From the NCBI RefSeq assembly GCF_005960665.1, contig NZ_CP040676.1, positions 692,501-756,500 of the forward strand: DNA of 64,000 nt. Reading direction: 5' to 3'. Made by a program: the position numbers and the translations under genes. This stretch comes from Exiguobacterium mexicanum. GTDB taxonomy: Bacteria; Bacillota; Bacilli; Exiguobacteriales; Exiguobacteriaceae. Every line of letters starts with the position of its first letter. Position 1 is the stretch's first letter. The notes under the pieces were generated by a model, which saw only the letters and a list, made by a program, of their open reading frames with translations, was not told the origin of the DNA and did no database searches. Positions 47,831 through 58,767 of the stretch are shown here, piece after piece.

Positions 47831-47848
47831 GTTCGTGAACTAAATAGA

Positions 47849-47892
47849 ATCAAATAGGAGCGGAAACAAGAGATTGTTCTCCGCTCTATTTA
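47849..47892 (+). other. Stem-loop in the gap-pgk spacer
   Basis: AAATAGGAGCGGA (47852-47864) pairs with TCCGCTCTATTT (47880-47891) with one bulged G and a 15-nt loop; T-run absent. It may stabilise the gap transcript or attenuate the operon. Confidence 0.6.
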
Positions 47893-47928
47893 TGAAATTG
47901 ACACGCACGACATATGGAGGCGAAGGTT

Positions 47929-49113
47929 ATGAACAAACAGTCTATTCGTGACATCGATGTAAAAGGGAAACGCGTCTTTTGCCGCGTTGACTTCAACGTT
48001 CCACTCAAAGATCGCGTCATTCAAGATGAAACGCGGATCCAAGCGGCTCTTCCGACGATCAAACACTTGATCGACGGCGGTGCGAAAGTCATTTTGGCGA
48101 GCCACCTCGGCCGTCCAAAAGGCGAGAAGAACCTCGAGTACTCACTCGCACCGGTCGCTAAACGTCTCGCTGAACTTCTCGGCAAAGATGTACCCCTCGT
48201 TGAAGAGGCGTACGGTCCAGTCGCAGAAGAAGCCGTTTCAAAACTTGGTGAAGGTGACGTCGTCGTTCTCGAGAACGTCCGTTTCTACCCTGGTGAAACG
48301 AAAAACGATCCAGAACTCGCGAAAGGTTTCGCGGCACTCGCTGATATCTTCGTCAACGATGCGTTCGGTGCGGCTCACCGTGCCCACGCTTCAACAGAAG
48401 GTATCGCGCAAAACGTGGACCACGCGGTGGCTGGTCTCTTGATGGAGAAAGAACTTGAAGTCCTCGGGAAGGCACTCTCGAACCCGGACCGTCCGTTCAC
48501 GGCGATCATCGGCGGATCGAAAGTTGCTGACAAGATTGGGGTCATCGACCACCTTCTTGACATCGTTGACACACTCATCATCGGTGGCGGTCTCTCGTAC
48601 ACGTTCTCGAAAGCACTCGGGCACGAAGTCGGAACGTCACTCCTTGAAGAAGACAAGCTCGACCTCGCTCGTCAGTTCATGAAAAAAGCAGAAGACAAAG
48701 GCGTGAAGTTCTTGATGCCGGTCGACTGTGTCATTGCGAAAGAATTCGGCGAAGAGACATACGTCGGACCAGTCGATATCGACTCGATCCCTGCGGATCA
48801 CATGGGTCTTGATATCGGACCGAAGACAGTCGAAATTTACGCGGAAGCGATTCGCGAATCGAAACTTGTCGTTTGGAACGGACCGATGGGCGTATTCGAA
48901 CTCGATAAGTACGCTAACGGAACGAAAGGTGTCGCTCAAGCACTCGCAGACAGCGACGCATACTCAATCATCGGTGGTGGTGACTCAGCCGCGGCAGCAG
49001 CCAAGTTTGGCCTTGCTGACCAAATGAGCCACATCTCGACTGGTGGCGGCGCTTCACTCGAATTCATGGAAGGCAAGAAACTTCCAGGCGTCGAAGCGTT
49101 GAACGACAAGTAA
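47929..49113 (+). CDS. pgk: Phosphoglycerate kinase
   Basis: 394 residues from the ATG at 47929 (GGAGG, 8 nt); an upstream ATG at 47914 overlaps the site. The signature [15 protein letters not shown] (about 11-25) and the ATP-binding [15 protein letters not shown] near 350 are conserved. It makes ATP from 1,3-bisphosphoglycerate. It is the second enzyme gene of the operon. Confidence 0.98.
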   Translation: MNKQSIRDIDVKGKRVFCRVDFNVPLKDRVIQDETRIQAALPTIKHLIDGGAKVILASHLGRPKGEKNLEYSLAPVAKRLAELLGKDVPLVEEAYGPVAEEAVSKLGEGDVVVLENVRFYPGETKNDPELAKGFAALADIFVNDAFGAAHRAHASTEGIAQNVDHAVAGLLMEKELEVLGKALSNPDRPFTAIIGGSKVADKIGVIDHLLDIVDTLIIGGGLSYTFSKALGHEVGTSLLEEDKLDLARQFMKKAEDKGVKFLMPVDCVIAKEFGEETYVGPVDIDSIPADHMGLDIGPKTVEIYAEAIRESKLVVWNGPMGVFELDKYANGTKGVAQALADSDAYSIIGGGDSAAAAAKFGLADQMSHISTGGGASLEFMEGKKLPGVEALNDK

Positions 49114-49131
49114 AATAGAGGAGGGTTATCG

Positions 49132-49884
49132 ATGCGTAAACCGATTATTGCAGGTAACTGGAAAATGAACAAAACACTCTCGGAAGCTGTCGCTTTCGTA
49201 GAGGAAGTTAAAAATAACATCCCATCAACGGACAAAGTTGACGCGGCGATTGGTGCACCAGCACTTTTCCTCGCACCGATGGTAGAAGCAGCGAAGGGGT
49301 CAAACCTTAAGCTCGGTGCTCAAAACATGTACGACAAAGACAGCGGGGCATACACAGGCGAAATCAGCCCGGCCATGGTCGCTGACCTCGGCGTGACATA
49401 CGTCATCCTTGGACACTCAGAGCGTCGCGAATACTTCGGCGAATCTGATGCGTTCATCAACAGCAAAACGAAAAAAGCGTTCGAACACGGTCTTACGCCA
49501 ATCGTTTGTGTCGGTGAGACATTAGAAGAGCGCGAAGGCGACAAGTTCGAAGAAGTCATCAAGACGCAAGTCGAAGGTGGCCTCGCGGACCTCTCAGCTG
49601 ACCAAGTCAAACAACTCGTCATCGCGTACGAGCCAGTTTGGGCGATCGGCACTGGTAAATCAGCGGACGAAGCAGATGCGCAAAGCTCATGCAAATATGT
49701 TCGTGACGTGGTAAAAGGTCTTTACGGTGAAGACGTGGCGGCTGCGGTTCGCATCCAATACGGCGGTTCTGTAAAACCTGAGAACATCAAGGAGTATATG
49801 GCGCAAGAAGACATCGACGGCGCGCTCGTCGGCGGTGCTTCACTTGAAGCTGCTTCGTTCCTCAAGTTGTTGGAGGCGATTTAA
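49132..49884 (+). CDS. tpiA: Triosephosphate isomerase
   Basis: 250 residues. The N-terminal [12 protein letters not shown], catalytic His in [13 protein letters not shown] (near 96), Glu in [14 protein letters not shown] (near 166) and phosphate-binding YGGSVKPEN are all intact. It interconverts DHAP and glyceraldehyde 3-phosphate. The RBS is GAGGAGGG, 7 nt from the ATG. gpmI starts at the base after its stop. Confidence 0.98.
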   Translation: MRKPIIAGNWKMNKTLSEAVAFVEEVKNNIPSTDKVDAAIGAPALFLAPMVEAAKGSNLKLGAQNMYDKDSGAYTGEISPAMVADLGVTYVILGHSERREYFGESDAFINSKTKKAFEHGLTPIVCVGETLEEREGDKFEEVIKTQVEGGLADLSADQVKQLVIAYEPVWAIGTGKSADEADAQSSCKYVRDVVKGLYGEDVAAAVRIQYGGSVKPENIKEYMAQEDIDGALVGGASLEAASFLKLLEAI

Positions 49885-52753
<2,869 letters not shown>

Positions 52754-52764
52754 TTGATTGTTTT

Positions 52765-52796
52765 CAGGTCCGCCTCGTGCGGGCCTGTTTTTTTGT
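52765..52796 (+). terminator. Terminator of the glycolytic operon
   Basis: Stem CAGGTCCGC/GCGGGCCTG with a CTCGT loop, then TTTTTTTG. Confidence 0.93.
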
Positions 52797-52814
52797 GGTT
52801 TTGATTATCTTCAT

Positions 52815-52921
52815 CAGACGGCGGGACGCTTTCCTGGGGTGATGCGGATGCCTCCGCAGCGCACGCGCGCTTTACGGGGTCATCCTTGCATCACTCTCCC
52901 CAAGGAGTCGCCCACCGTCTG
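52815..52921. repeat. 107-bp hairpin-forming interspersed-repeat-like element
   Basis: The ends are inverted: CAGACGGCGGGACG at the left and CGCCCACCGTCTG at the right (two mismatches). Inside are GGAAAGCGT-, CCCCGTAAAGCG- and GGAGGCATCC-type motifs (on the minus strand) that recall the short interspersed repeats of Bacillaceae, which read GACTCCT...CCCCG...GGAGG...GCGGAAAGCG. No open frame of note. It may fold as a long multi-branched hairpin. Confidence 0.6.
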
Positions 52922-52923
52922 AT

Positions 52924-52980
52924 TCCGTCCAAGCGGCACCGTAGATTGCCTGCAGAAAGCATCGGTGCCGCCAGGGCGGA
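52924..52980. other. Second extended hairpin
   Basis: GCGGCACCG (52933-52941) pairs perfectly with CGGTGCCGC (52963-52971); outside an AA/CA internal loop, TCCGTCC (52924-52930) pairs with GGGCGGA (52974-52980). No T-run follows. It lies 2 nt from the 107-bp element and may belong to it. Confidence 0.6.
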
Positions 52981-53039
52981 TAGTATATTCTGCTCCGTTT
53001 CCGGGAATAGACTAGTGTAGGTGAAAGGAGGCGTTCGTC

Positions 53040-53132
53040 ATGATGATCAGCGGTTTTCTCCTTCTTCTCATTGCGCTCGGTGTCGGTGGTTACTTCCTGT
53101 ACAAGTATATGGAAGACCGGAAATGGTCGTGA
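53040..53132 (+). CDS. 30-residue membrane microprotein
   Basis: The ATG at 53040 is preceded by a perfect AAAGGAGG site 8 nt upstream. The product has one hydrophobic helix (ISGFLLLLIALGVGGYFLYK) and a short charged tail (YMEDRKWS). A terminator begins at the stop codon. This complete expression unit supports a real gene. It resembles KdpF/CydX-type single-helix subunits in size only. Function unknown. Confidence 0.7.
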   Translation: MMISGFLLLLIALGVGGYFLYKYMEDRKWS

Positions 53133-53156
53133 CGTGCGTCACGGCCGTTTTTTTTG
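53128..53156 (+). terminator. Terminator of the microprotein gene
   Basis: CGTGAC/GTCACG stem with a GTGC loop, then GGCCG and eight T. It overlaps the stop codon. Confidence 0.75.
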
Positions 53157-53218
53157 AGTGCGTGAACGCTTGAAAATTGGGTATAATCAGATACAGACTA
53201 CAAAAAGGAGAGACGTCC

Positions 53219-54100
53219 ATGACACGCGTACGGAAAGCCATCATCCCGGCCGCCGGGCTCGGTACCCGCTTCTTGCCGGCGACGAAGGCGATGCCAAAAG
53301 AGATGCTCCCGATCGTCAACAAACCGACGATTCAATTCATCGTGGAAGAAGCCGTCGCTTCCGGCATCGAGGACATCATTATCGTGACCGGGAAGAACAA
53401 GCGCGCCATCGAGGACCATTTCGACCGAGCCATCGAGCTTGAACAGAACCTCGAGTCAAAAGGCAAGACCGAGCTCCTCGAGTCGGTGCGCCACTCGTCG
53501 AACCTCGCCAACATCCACTACATACGGCAACAGGAACCAAAAGGGCTCGGCCACGCGATTTGGTGTGCCCGGAAGTTCATCGGCGACGAACCGTTCGCGG
53601 TCCTGCTCGGGGACGATATCATCGAGGCGGACGTGCCGGCGACGAAGCAATTGATCGACCAGTACGAGCAGTATGAGCGCTCGATCATCGGGGTGCAACG
53701 CGTCCCGTATGAAATGACGAATCGATATGGTATAATTGACCCGCTTGCCGTCGAAGGAAAGCTCATCCCGGTCCGGACGTTCGTTGAGAAACCGGCCGTC
53801 GGTGAAGCCCCATCGAACCTCGCCATCCTCGGCCGTTACATTTTGACGCCGGACGTCTTTGAGGCGTTGTCGGCGCAAGAAGTCGGGACGGGAGGCGAAA
53901 TCCAATTGACGGACGCCATCGCCCGCTTGAACGAGGTGGAGACCGTCTTCGCCTATGAATTTGACGGGCGTCGCTATGACGTCGGGGAACCGATCGGCTT
54001 CATCGAAGCGACGATTGCCCATGCGCTCTGCGACCCAAATTTAAAAGCCAACGTCCGCACGCTCTTGAAGCGCTTCGTGGACGAACTCGAACAACAGTAA
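53219..54100 (+). CDS. galU: UTP-glucose-1-phosphate uridylyltransferase
   Basis: 293 residues from the ATG at 53219 (AAAGGAG, 8 nt). The nucleotidyl-transferase motif [20 protein letters not shown] (about 10-29) and [20 protein letters not shown] are typical of GalU/GtaB. It makes UDP-glucose for glycolipids, teichoic acid decoration and exopolysaccharide. Two glycosyltransferase genes follow at once, suggesting one envelope-sugar pathway. Confidence 0.95.
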   Translation: MTRVRKAIIPAAGLGTRFLPATKAMPKEMLPIVNKPTIQFIVEEAVASGIEDIIIVTGKNKRAIEDHFDRAIELEQNLESKGKTELLESVRHSSNLANIHYIRQQEPKGLGHAIWCARKFIGDEPFAVLLGDDIIEADVPATKQLIDQYEQYERSIIGVQRVPYEMTNRYGIIDPLAVEGKLIPVRTFVEKPAVGEAPSNLAILGRYILTPDVFEALSAQEVGTGGEIQLTDAIARLNEVETVFAYEFDGRRYDVGEPIGFIEATIAHALCDPNLKANVRTLLKRFVDELEQQ

Positions 54101-54112
54101 GGTGTGTTATTT

Positions 54113-55330
54113 TTGAAAACAATGTTAATGGTCTGTCAAAACTATTATCCGGAGATCGGCAGTGCCGGCAACCGGATGCAAAATATCACGCATCTCATGA
54201 AGGAACGCGGATACGAAGTGGAGGTCATCACGGCCGCCCCATCGTATCCGAACTTCAACTTGTATAAAGACGATCGCTTCTGGAACGACAAGGCGCTCAA
54301 CAATCAGCCGTTCATCAAGCGGCTCATCACGAAGAAGCGCAAACATACGTCGAACATGGTGAGCCGGCTCGCTTTGTTTTTGGAACAGATGATCAAAGGC
54401 GTCGCCGCCGTCCAAAAGCTCGACTCGAAACCGGATGTCGTCTTTGCGACGACCCCGTCTTTTTTTATGGCGTTCGTCGGCGTGTATGCGAAACGCAAGT
54501 ACGGCGTCCCGTTCATCTTGGACGTGCGTGACCTCTGGCCGGAGTCGGTGAAAGGCGTCGGCGTGTTCAAACACGACTGGATGCTCGCCCCGGCGTTCTG
54601 GTTCGAGAAGCGTCTTTACAAATCGGCCGATGAAATCATCATCAACTCGGAAGGGTTCCGCAGCTATCTGCGCCAACGTGGCGTCGACAACGACATGATT
54701 CACTATATGCCGAACTCGATTCGAGAGAGCGAGCGCAACCTCGAGCGGACCGTCCCTGAGGACGACCGGATGGAGATTCTGTACGCCGGGAACATGGGCC
54801 TCGCCCAAGACGTATCGCTCTTGCTCGAGCTTGCAGAACGATTCCGTGACGAGCCGCGCGTGCATTTCAAGTTGATCGGCTACGGGTACCGGAAGAACGA
54901 ATTGAAAGACATGATTAAAGCCCGCGGTTTCAAGAACTTCCTCTTCCTCGAGGCGATGCCTCGGACGGAGGCATTCCAAGCCATCAAGAACGCGGACGTC
55001 GCGTTCGTCAGCTTGATCGAGCAAGAAGTGTTCGATACGGTCATCCCGGGCAAACTGATCGATTATATGGCGGTCGGCAAACCGATCGTCGCGGCGGTGT
55101 CAGGCCATGCGGCGAATGTCATCGAAGCGGCCGAGGTCGGTTACGTGTCACGGAAGCGTGACATCAACGAGATCGAGCTCATGCTCCGGAAGCTGCTCGA
55201 ACGTCCCGACTTGCGCGAGAAGTACGGCGTGAACGGGATCCGTTATGTGAAAGACAATCTGTGTTGGGAAAACAATATACACGTCCTCGAAGACGTGGTA
55301 GAAAAAGTAACGATGGAGGAAACACGATGA
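54113..55330 (+). CDS. GT4-type glycosyltransferase (WbuB-like)
   Basis: 405 residues from a TTG at 54113 with TAAGGTG 8 nt upstream. The N-terminal domain opens with LMVCQNYYPEIGSAGNRMQN, and the C-terminal nucleotide-sugar domain has ILYAGNMGLAQDVSLLLELA and the E-x7-E region VIPGKLIDYMAVGKPIVAAV. This is the WbuB/GT4 group that builds surface polysaccharide. No membrane segment is seen, so it acts on the inner face. It follows galU by 12 nt and overlaps the next gene by 4 nt. Confidence 0.92.
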   Translation: MKTMLMVCQNYYPEIGSAGNRMQNITHLMKERGYEVEVITAAPSYPNFNLYKDDRFWNDKALNNQPFIKRLITKKRKHTSNMVSRLALFLEQMIKGVAAVQKLDSKPDVVFATTPSFFMAFVGVYAKRKYGVPFILDVRDLWPESVKGVGVFKHDWMLAPAFWFEKRLYKSADEIIINSEGFRSYLRQRGVDNDMIHYMPNSIRESERNLERTVPEDDRMEILYAGNMGLAQDVSLLLELAERFRDEPRVHFKLIGYGYRKNELKDMIKARGFKNFLFLEAMPRTEAFQAIKNADVAFVSLIEQEVFDTVIPGKLIDYMAVGKPIVAAVSGHAANVIEAAEVGYVSRKRDINEIELMLRKLLERPDLREKYGVNGIRYVKDNLCWENNIHVLEDVVEKVTMEETR

Positions 55331-56667
55331 AGTCAGTATGTATGTTTGTATGGAACCATTTTACGAATGATGCGCGCGTCTTGCGCGAATGCTCGGCACT
55401 CGCCGAAGCGGGCTATGAAGTCGATTTGATTGCGCTCCAAGACCCGAAAAATCCGTCGCTCCCGAAAGAGGAGATGCGTCCAGAAGGGTTCCGCGTCATC
55501 CGCGTCAAACGTCAGCCGTCGATTCTCGCCAACGGGATGAAGGCGCTCAAGTCGGTCCGCACATGGGTCAGCGCGAAGAAAACGCGTCAACTCGGTGCCG
55601 GACTCGTCGGCGCGGGACTGCTCGTCCTCGCACCACTGACGATGATCGGACTCGGTGCGGCAGCGGGTGCGATTTTGTTCCCACCGGTGCGTAAAAACAT
55701 CGTCAATGCGAGCGCGATGCTCGAGATGGTGTTCACTTCGACGAAGAAGTCGTACGATTTCTATCACGCCAACGACTTGAACACGCTCCCGCAGGCGTTG
55801 ATCGCCGGGAAAATCGTCAACAAAGGCAAAATCGTCTACGACTCGCACGAAGTCCAGACGGACCGGACCGGTTACGGCTATATTCAAAGTAACCTCGAAG
55901 GCTGGCTCTTGCCTTACGTCGACTCGATGATGGTCGAAAACCATACGCGCGCGGCGCATAACGAAGAGTTGTACGGCTTCTATCCGTACGTGCTCCACAA
56001 CTATCCGTTCTATCGTCCGCTCGACTTCACGCTCCGCAAAGACTTGCATGCGCTCCTCGACTTGCCGAAAGATGAGAAAATCCTCTTGTATCAAGGCGGC
56101 ATCCAAGCCGGCCGCGGACTCGAGCAGCTTATCCTCGCCGTCAAGGACTTCAAGGAAGGGACGCTCGTCATGATCGGGGACGGGAAGCTCAAGCCGGTGA
56201 TCAAACAGATGATTGAGGACGAAGGCGTCAGCGACCGCGTCAAGATGATTGACAAAGTACCGGTCGAGGCGTTACCGTACTATACGATGAACGCGTATCT
56301 CGGTTTCCAAGTGTTGAACAACGTCTGCTTCAACCACTATTCAGCGTCATCGAACAAACTGTTCGAATATTTGATGGCCGAAGTACCGGTCGTGTCATGT
56401 GACTTCCCGGAAATCGAACGGGTCGTCGCCGGTAACGATGTCGGTGTCGTCGTCGATTCGCACGACCCACAATCAATCGCCGAAGGCGTCAACCGCCTGC
56501 TCGACGACCAAGCACTCTACGCCCGTGTCAAAGAAAACACGAAGACGGCGCGTGAGCAATATAACTGGGATTTGGAAAAAGAGGCACTCTTGAACGTCTA
56601 CACGAACGTCGTGGACCGCAAGTTGCCGATTATGAAAGACGGTGCGCCAAAGCCAGTTCAACAGTAA
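55327..56667 (+). CDS. Membrane-associated glycosyltransferase
   Basis: 446 residues from the ATG at 55327, overlapping the previous stop as ATGA (GGAGGAAA upstream). A GT-B N-domain (MFVWNHFTNDARVLRECSAL) is interrupted by a hydrophobic stretch (about 98-125: LGAGLVGAGLLVLAPLTM) that could insert in the membrane. The C-domain shows LLYQGGIQAGRGLEQLILAV and KLFEYLMAEVPVVSCDF. Probably adds sugar to a lipid-linked glycan together with its neighbour. Substrate unknown. Confidence 0.88.
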   Translation: MKSVCMFVWNHFTNDARVLRECSALAEAGYEVDLIALQDPKNPSLPKEEMRPEGFRVIRVKRQPSILANGMKALKSVRTWVSAKKTRQLGAGLVGAGLLVLAPLTMIGLGAAAGAILFPPVRKNIVNASAMLEMVFTSTKKSYDFYHANDLNTLPQALIAGKIVNKGKIVYDSHEVQTDRTGYGYIQSNLEGWLLPYVDSMMVENHTRAAHNEELYGFYPYVLHNYPFYRPLDFTLRKDLHALLDLPKDEKILLYQGGIQAGRGLEQLILAVKDFKEGTLVMIGDGKLKPVIKQMIEDEGVSDRVKMIDKVPVEALPYYTMNAYLGFQVLNNVCFNHYSASSNKLFEYLMAEVPVVSCDFPEIERVVAGNDVGVVVDSHDPQSIAEGVNRLLDDQALYARVKENTKTAREQYNWDLEKEALLNVYTNVVDRKLPIMKDGAPKPVQQ

Positions 56668-56672
56668 GACTT

Positions 56673-56704
56673 AGACTGCGGCTTTGTGCCGCGGTCTTTT
56701 TTAT
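56673..56704 (+). terminator. Terminator of the galU cluster
   Basis: Stem AGACTGCGGC/GCCGCGGTCT with a TTTGT loop, then TTTTTTAT. Confidence 0.93.
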
Positions 56705-56722
56705 ATGGAAGGGGGACAAATG

Positions 56723-57610
56723 ATGAAACGTCAGCAACAACATCTATTGCGTCAACAAGTCTGGAAGAAGCTCCAATCGATTTCCTTGATGGATATCGCC
56801 TGGATCGTCGCCGGCTCATTCATTCTCGCGTTCGGGGTGAACTACTTCACCGTCCCGAACGATTTCTCGGAAGGCGGCCTGCTCGGGGTCACCATCATCC
56901 TGTACTACTTGTTCGGCTGGGACCTCGGGGTCACGTCGATTATCGGGAACGGGATTTTATTCATCGTCGGCTATAAGCTGCTCGACCGCCGGACGATGGT
57001 CTATTCGGTCGTCGCGGTCATCGCGACGTCGTTCTTCCTCAGCTTGACCCATGACTGGGGCAGCCCGGCCGAGGACAAACTGCTCGCGGCCGTGTACGCT
57101 GGGATCATGATTGGTGTCGGCATCGGTATGGTGCTCCGTGTCGGCGGGACGACCGGAGGCGGGGTCATCATCGCCCGCCTCATGGAGCGGTACTTGCACA
57201 TGAGCGTCGCCGTGTCGATGTTCATCATCGATGCGATCGTCGTCGGGGCGTCGGGCTTTATCCTCGGGGAGCAAGTCGTGCTCTATACGTTGATCGCCAT
57301 CATCATCGGCTCGTGGGTCATCGACCTCGTCGCCGAAGGGCTCAACATCCGCAAGGCCGTCACGATCATCAGCGACAAGCAAGAAGAGCTCGCCGTCGTG
57401 TTGACGGAGACGCTCGGCCGCTCGGCGACGATTATCCACGGTCACGGCTACTATACGAAGCAGGATAAGAACATGTTGTATATGATCGTCGACAAGCGCC
57501 AAGTCGGCCCGCTCAAGAAAATCGTCGAAGTGACAGACCCACGTGCCTTCGTCGTCATCCACCAAGTGAAAGAGGTCATCGGGGAAGGGTTCAGCTACCC
57601 GTCCCGATAA
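56723..57610 (+). CDS. YitT family membrane protein, second copy
   Basis: About 295 residues; ATG codons at 56720 and 56723 both follow GAAGGGGG. A basic Gln-rich N-terminus precedes five or six helices (e.g. DIAWIVAGSFILAFGVNYF) with the GGTTGGGVIIARL loop near 150, and a C-terminal DUF2179 domain (VTIISDKQEELAVVLTETL, RAFVVIHQVKEVIGEGFSYP). It is paralogous to the protein at 14908-15765 with clear divergence. Function unknown. Confidence 0.9.
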   Translation: MKRQQQHLLRQQVWKKLQSISLMDIAWIVAGSFILAFGVNYFTVPNDFSEGGLLGVTIILYYLFGWDLGVTSIIGNGILFIVGYKLLDRRTMVYSVVAVIATSFFLSLTHDWGSPAEDKLLAAVYAGIMIGVGIGMVLRVGGTTGGGVIIARLMERYLHMSVAVSMFIIDAIVVGASGFILGEQVVLYTLIAIIIGSWVIDLVAEGLNIRKAVTIISDKQEELAVVLTETLGRSATIIHGHGYYTKQDKNMLYMIVDKRQVGPLKKIVEVTDPRAFVVIHQVKEVIGEGFSYPSR

Positions 57611-57683
57611 TTTGAAAGCTGGTGTTTTGATGCCAACTTCTATATAATAAGAAGCGTGTAAAAAGAAGGAGGAACTGACTACT

Positions 57684-57908
57684 ATGCAAACGATCGCTAC
57701 AATCAGCCTACTCGTCGTGGCTGTTTTATTGATTGTCGTCGTACTGCTCATGTCAGGTCGGTCGCAAGGTCTTGGGGCGATTGCAGGTGGCGCGGAGCAG
57801 TTGTTCGGCCGCCAGAAAGCGCGCGGCTTCGACGCTGTTTTGAACCGAACTGCAGCTGTACTAGGCACATTGTTTTTCATTTTAGGATTACTAGTCGCAT
57901 CATTATGA
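57684..57908 (+). CDS. secG: Preprotein translocase subunit SecG
   Basis: 74 residues with two helices (about 5-27 and 52-73) joined by the conserved Gly/Arg loop (SGRSQGLGAIAGGAEQLFG, RKARGFD-like). SecG supports the SecYEG channel that SecA (11169) drives. The RBS is AAGGAGGA. The order secG-esterase-rnr-smpB-ssrA is common in Bacillales. Confidence 0.95.
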   Translation: MQTIATISLLVVAVLLIVVVLLMSGRSQGLGAIAGGAEQLFGRQKARGFDAVLNRTAAVLGTLFFILGLLVASL

Positions 57909-57911
57909 TGA

Positions 57912-57966
57912 AAGGCTGATCGTTCTCGATTTTTACGTGAGGCGGTCGGCTTTTGTTTTTTTCAAT
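57912..57966 (+). terminator. Candidate terminator after secG
   Basis: GGCTGATCG pairs with CGGTCGGCT (G-T pairs) across a 20-nt loop, followed by TTTTGTTTTTTTC. Confidence 0.7.
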
Positions 57967-58010
57967 TATTTTTTGGGAATAATGGATTGTATGAGGAGAT
58001 GACGTTAGCA

Positions 58011-58751
58011 ATGAAGATTACAGCACCGAAACCGTTCTTCTTTGAAGGCGGACCACGTGCCGTGTTGATGTTACATGGCTTTACCGGATCGAGCGCGGAT
58101 GTCCGCATGCTCGGTCGTTTCCTGCAAAAAGAAGGCTATACGTGTATGGGTCCCCAGTACCGGGGCCATGCCGTCCCGCCGGAAGAATTGCTTCAATACG
58201 GACCGGCGGACTGGTGGGAGGACGTCTTGAACGCCTACCAGTCGTTGAAAGAGAAAGGCTATGAGGAGATTGCTGTCTGTGGCCTCTCGCTCGGCGGCGT
58301 CATGTCGCTTCGCCTCGCTTCACAGGAAAACGTCAAAGGCGTCATCCCGATGTGCGCCCCGACCGGAATCGATGCCGAAGATCGGTTATACAAAGGAGTC
58401 AAAGCCTACGCTCGAGAATATAAATCTCGAGAAGACAAATCACCTGAACAGATCGAACAGGAGATGGCGGACTTCAAACCGATGCCGACGCTCAAGGACC
58501 TCCGTGCCTTCGTCCGTGACACGACGACAAAACTCGAAGATATTTTCGTCCCGGCGCTCGTCGTCCAAGGGGCGAAAGATCAAATGGTCGATCCTGAATC
58601 TGCACACGAAATTTACGAGGCGATCAACGCGTTCCAAAAAGAACTGCTCATGTACGAGGAGTCGGGACATGTGATCACGCTCGATAAGGAAAAAGAGAAA
58701 CTGCACCAGGACGTGCTCGATTTTCTCGAAACGTTAGACTGGTCAGTGTGA
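58011..58751 (+). CDS. Carboxylesterase (Est30 family)
   Basis: 246 residues from the ATG at 58011, with GAGGAG 12 nt upstream. The alpha/beta hydrolase is complete: oxyanion HGFTGSSAD (near 25), nucleophile Ser in GLSLGGVM (near 93), Asp in VVQGAKDQMVD (near 190), and His in EESGHVITLDKE (near 220). This is the Est30/YvaK family, always beside secG and rnr in Bacillales. The natural ester is unknown. Confidence 0.93.
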   Translation: MKITAPKPFFFEGGPRAVLMLHGFTGSSADVRMLGRFLQKEGYTCMGPQYRGHAVPPEELLQYGPADWWEDVLNAYQSLKEKGYEEIAVCGLSLGGVMSLRLASQENVKGVIPMCAPTGIDAEDRLYKGVKAYAREYKSREDKSPEQIEQEMADFKPMPTLKDLRAFVRDTTTKLEDIFVPALVVQGAKDQMVDPESAHEIYEAINAFQKELLMYEESGHVITLDKEKEKLHQDVLDFLETLDWSV

Positions 58752-58767
58752 AAAAGGAGGTGTCACG

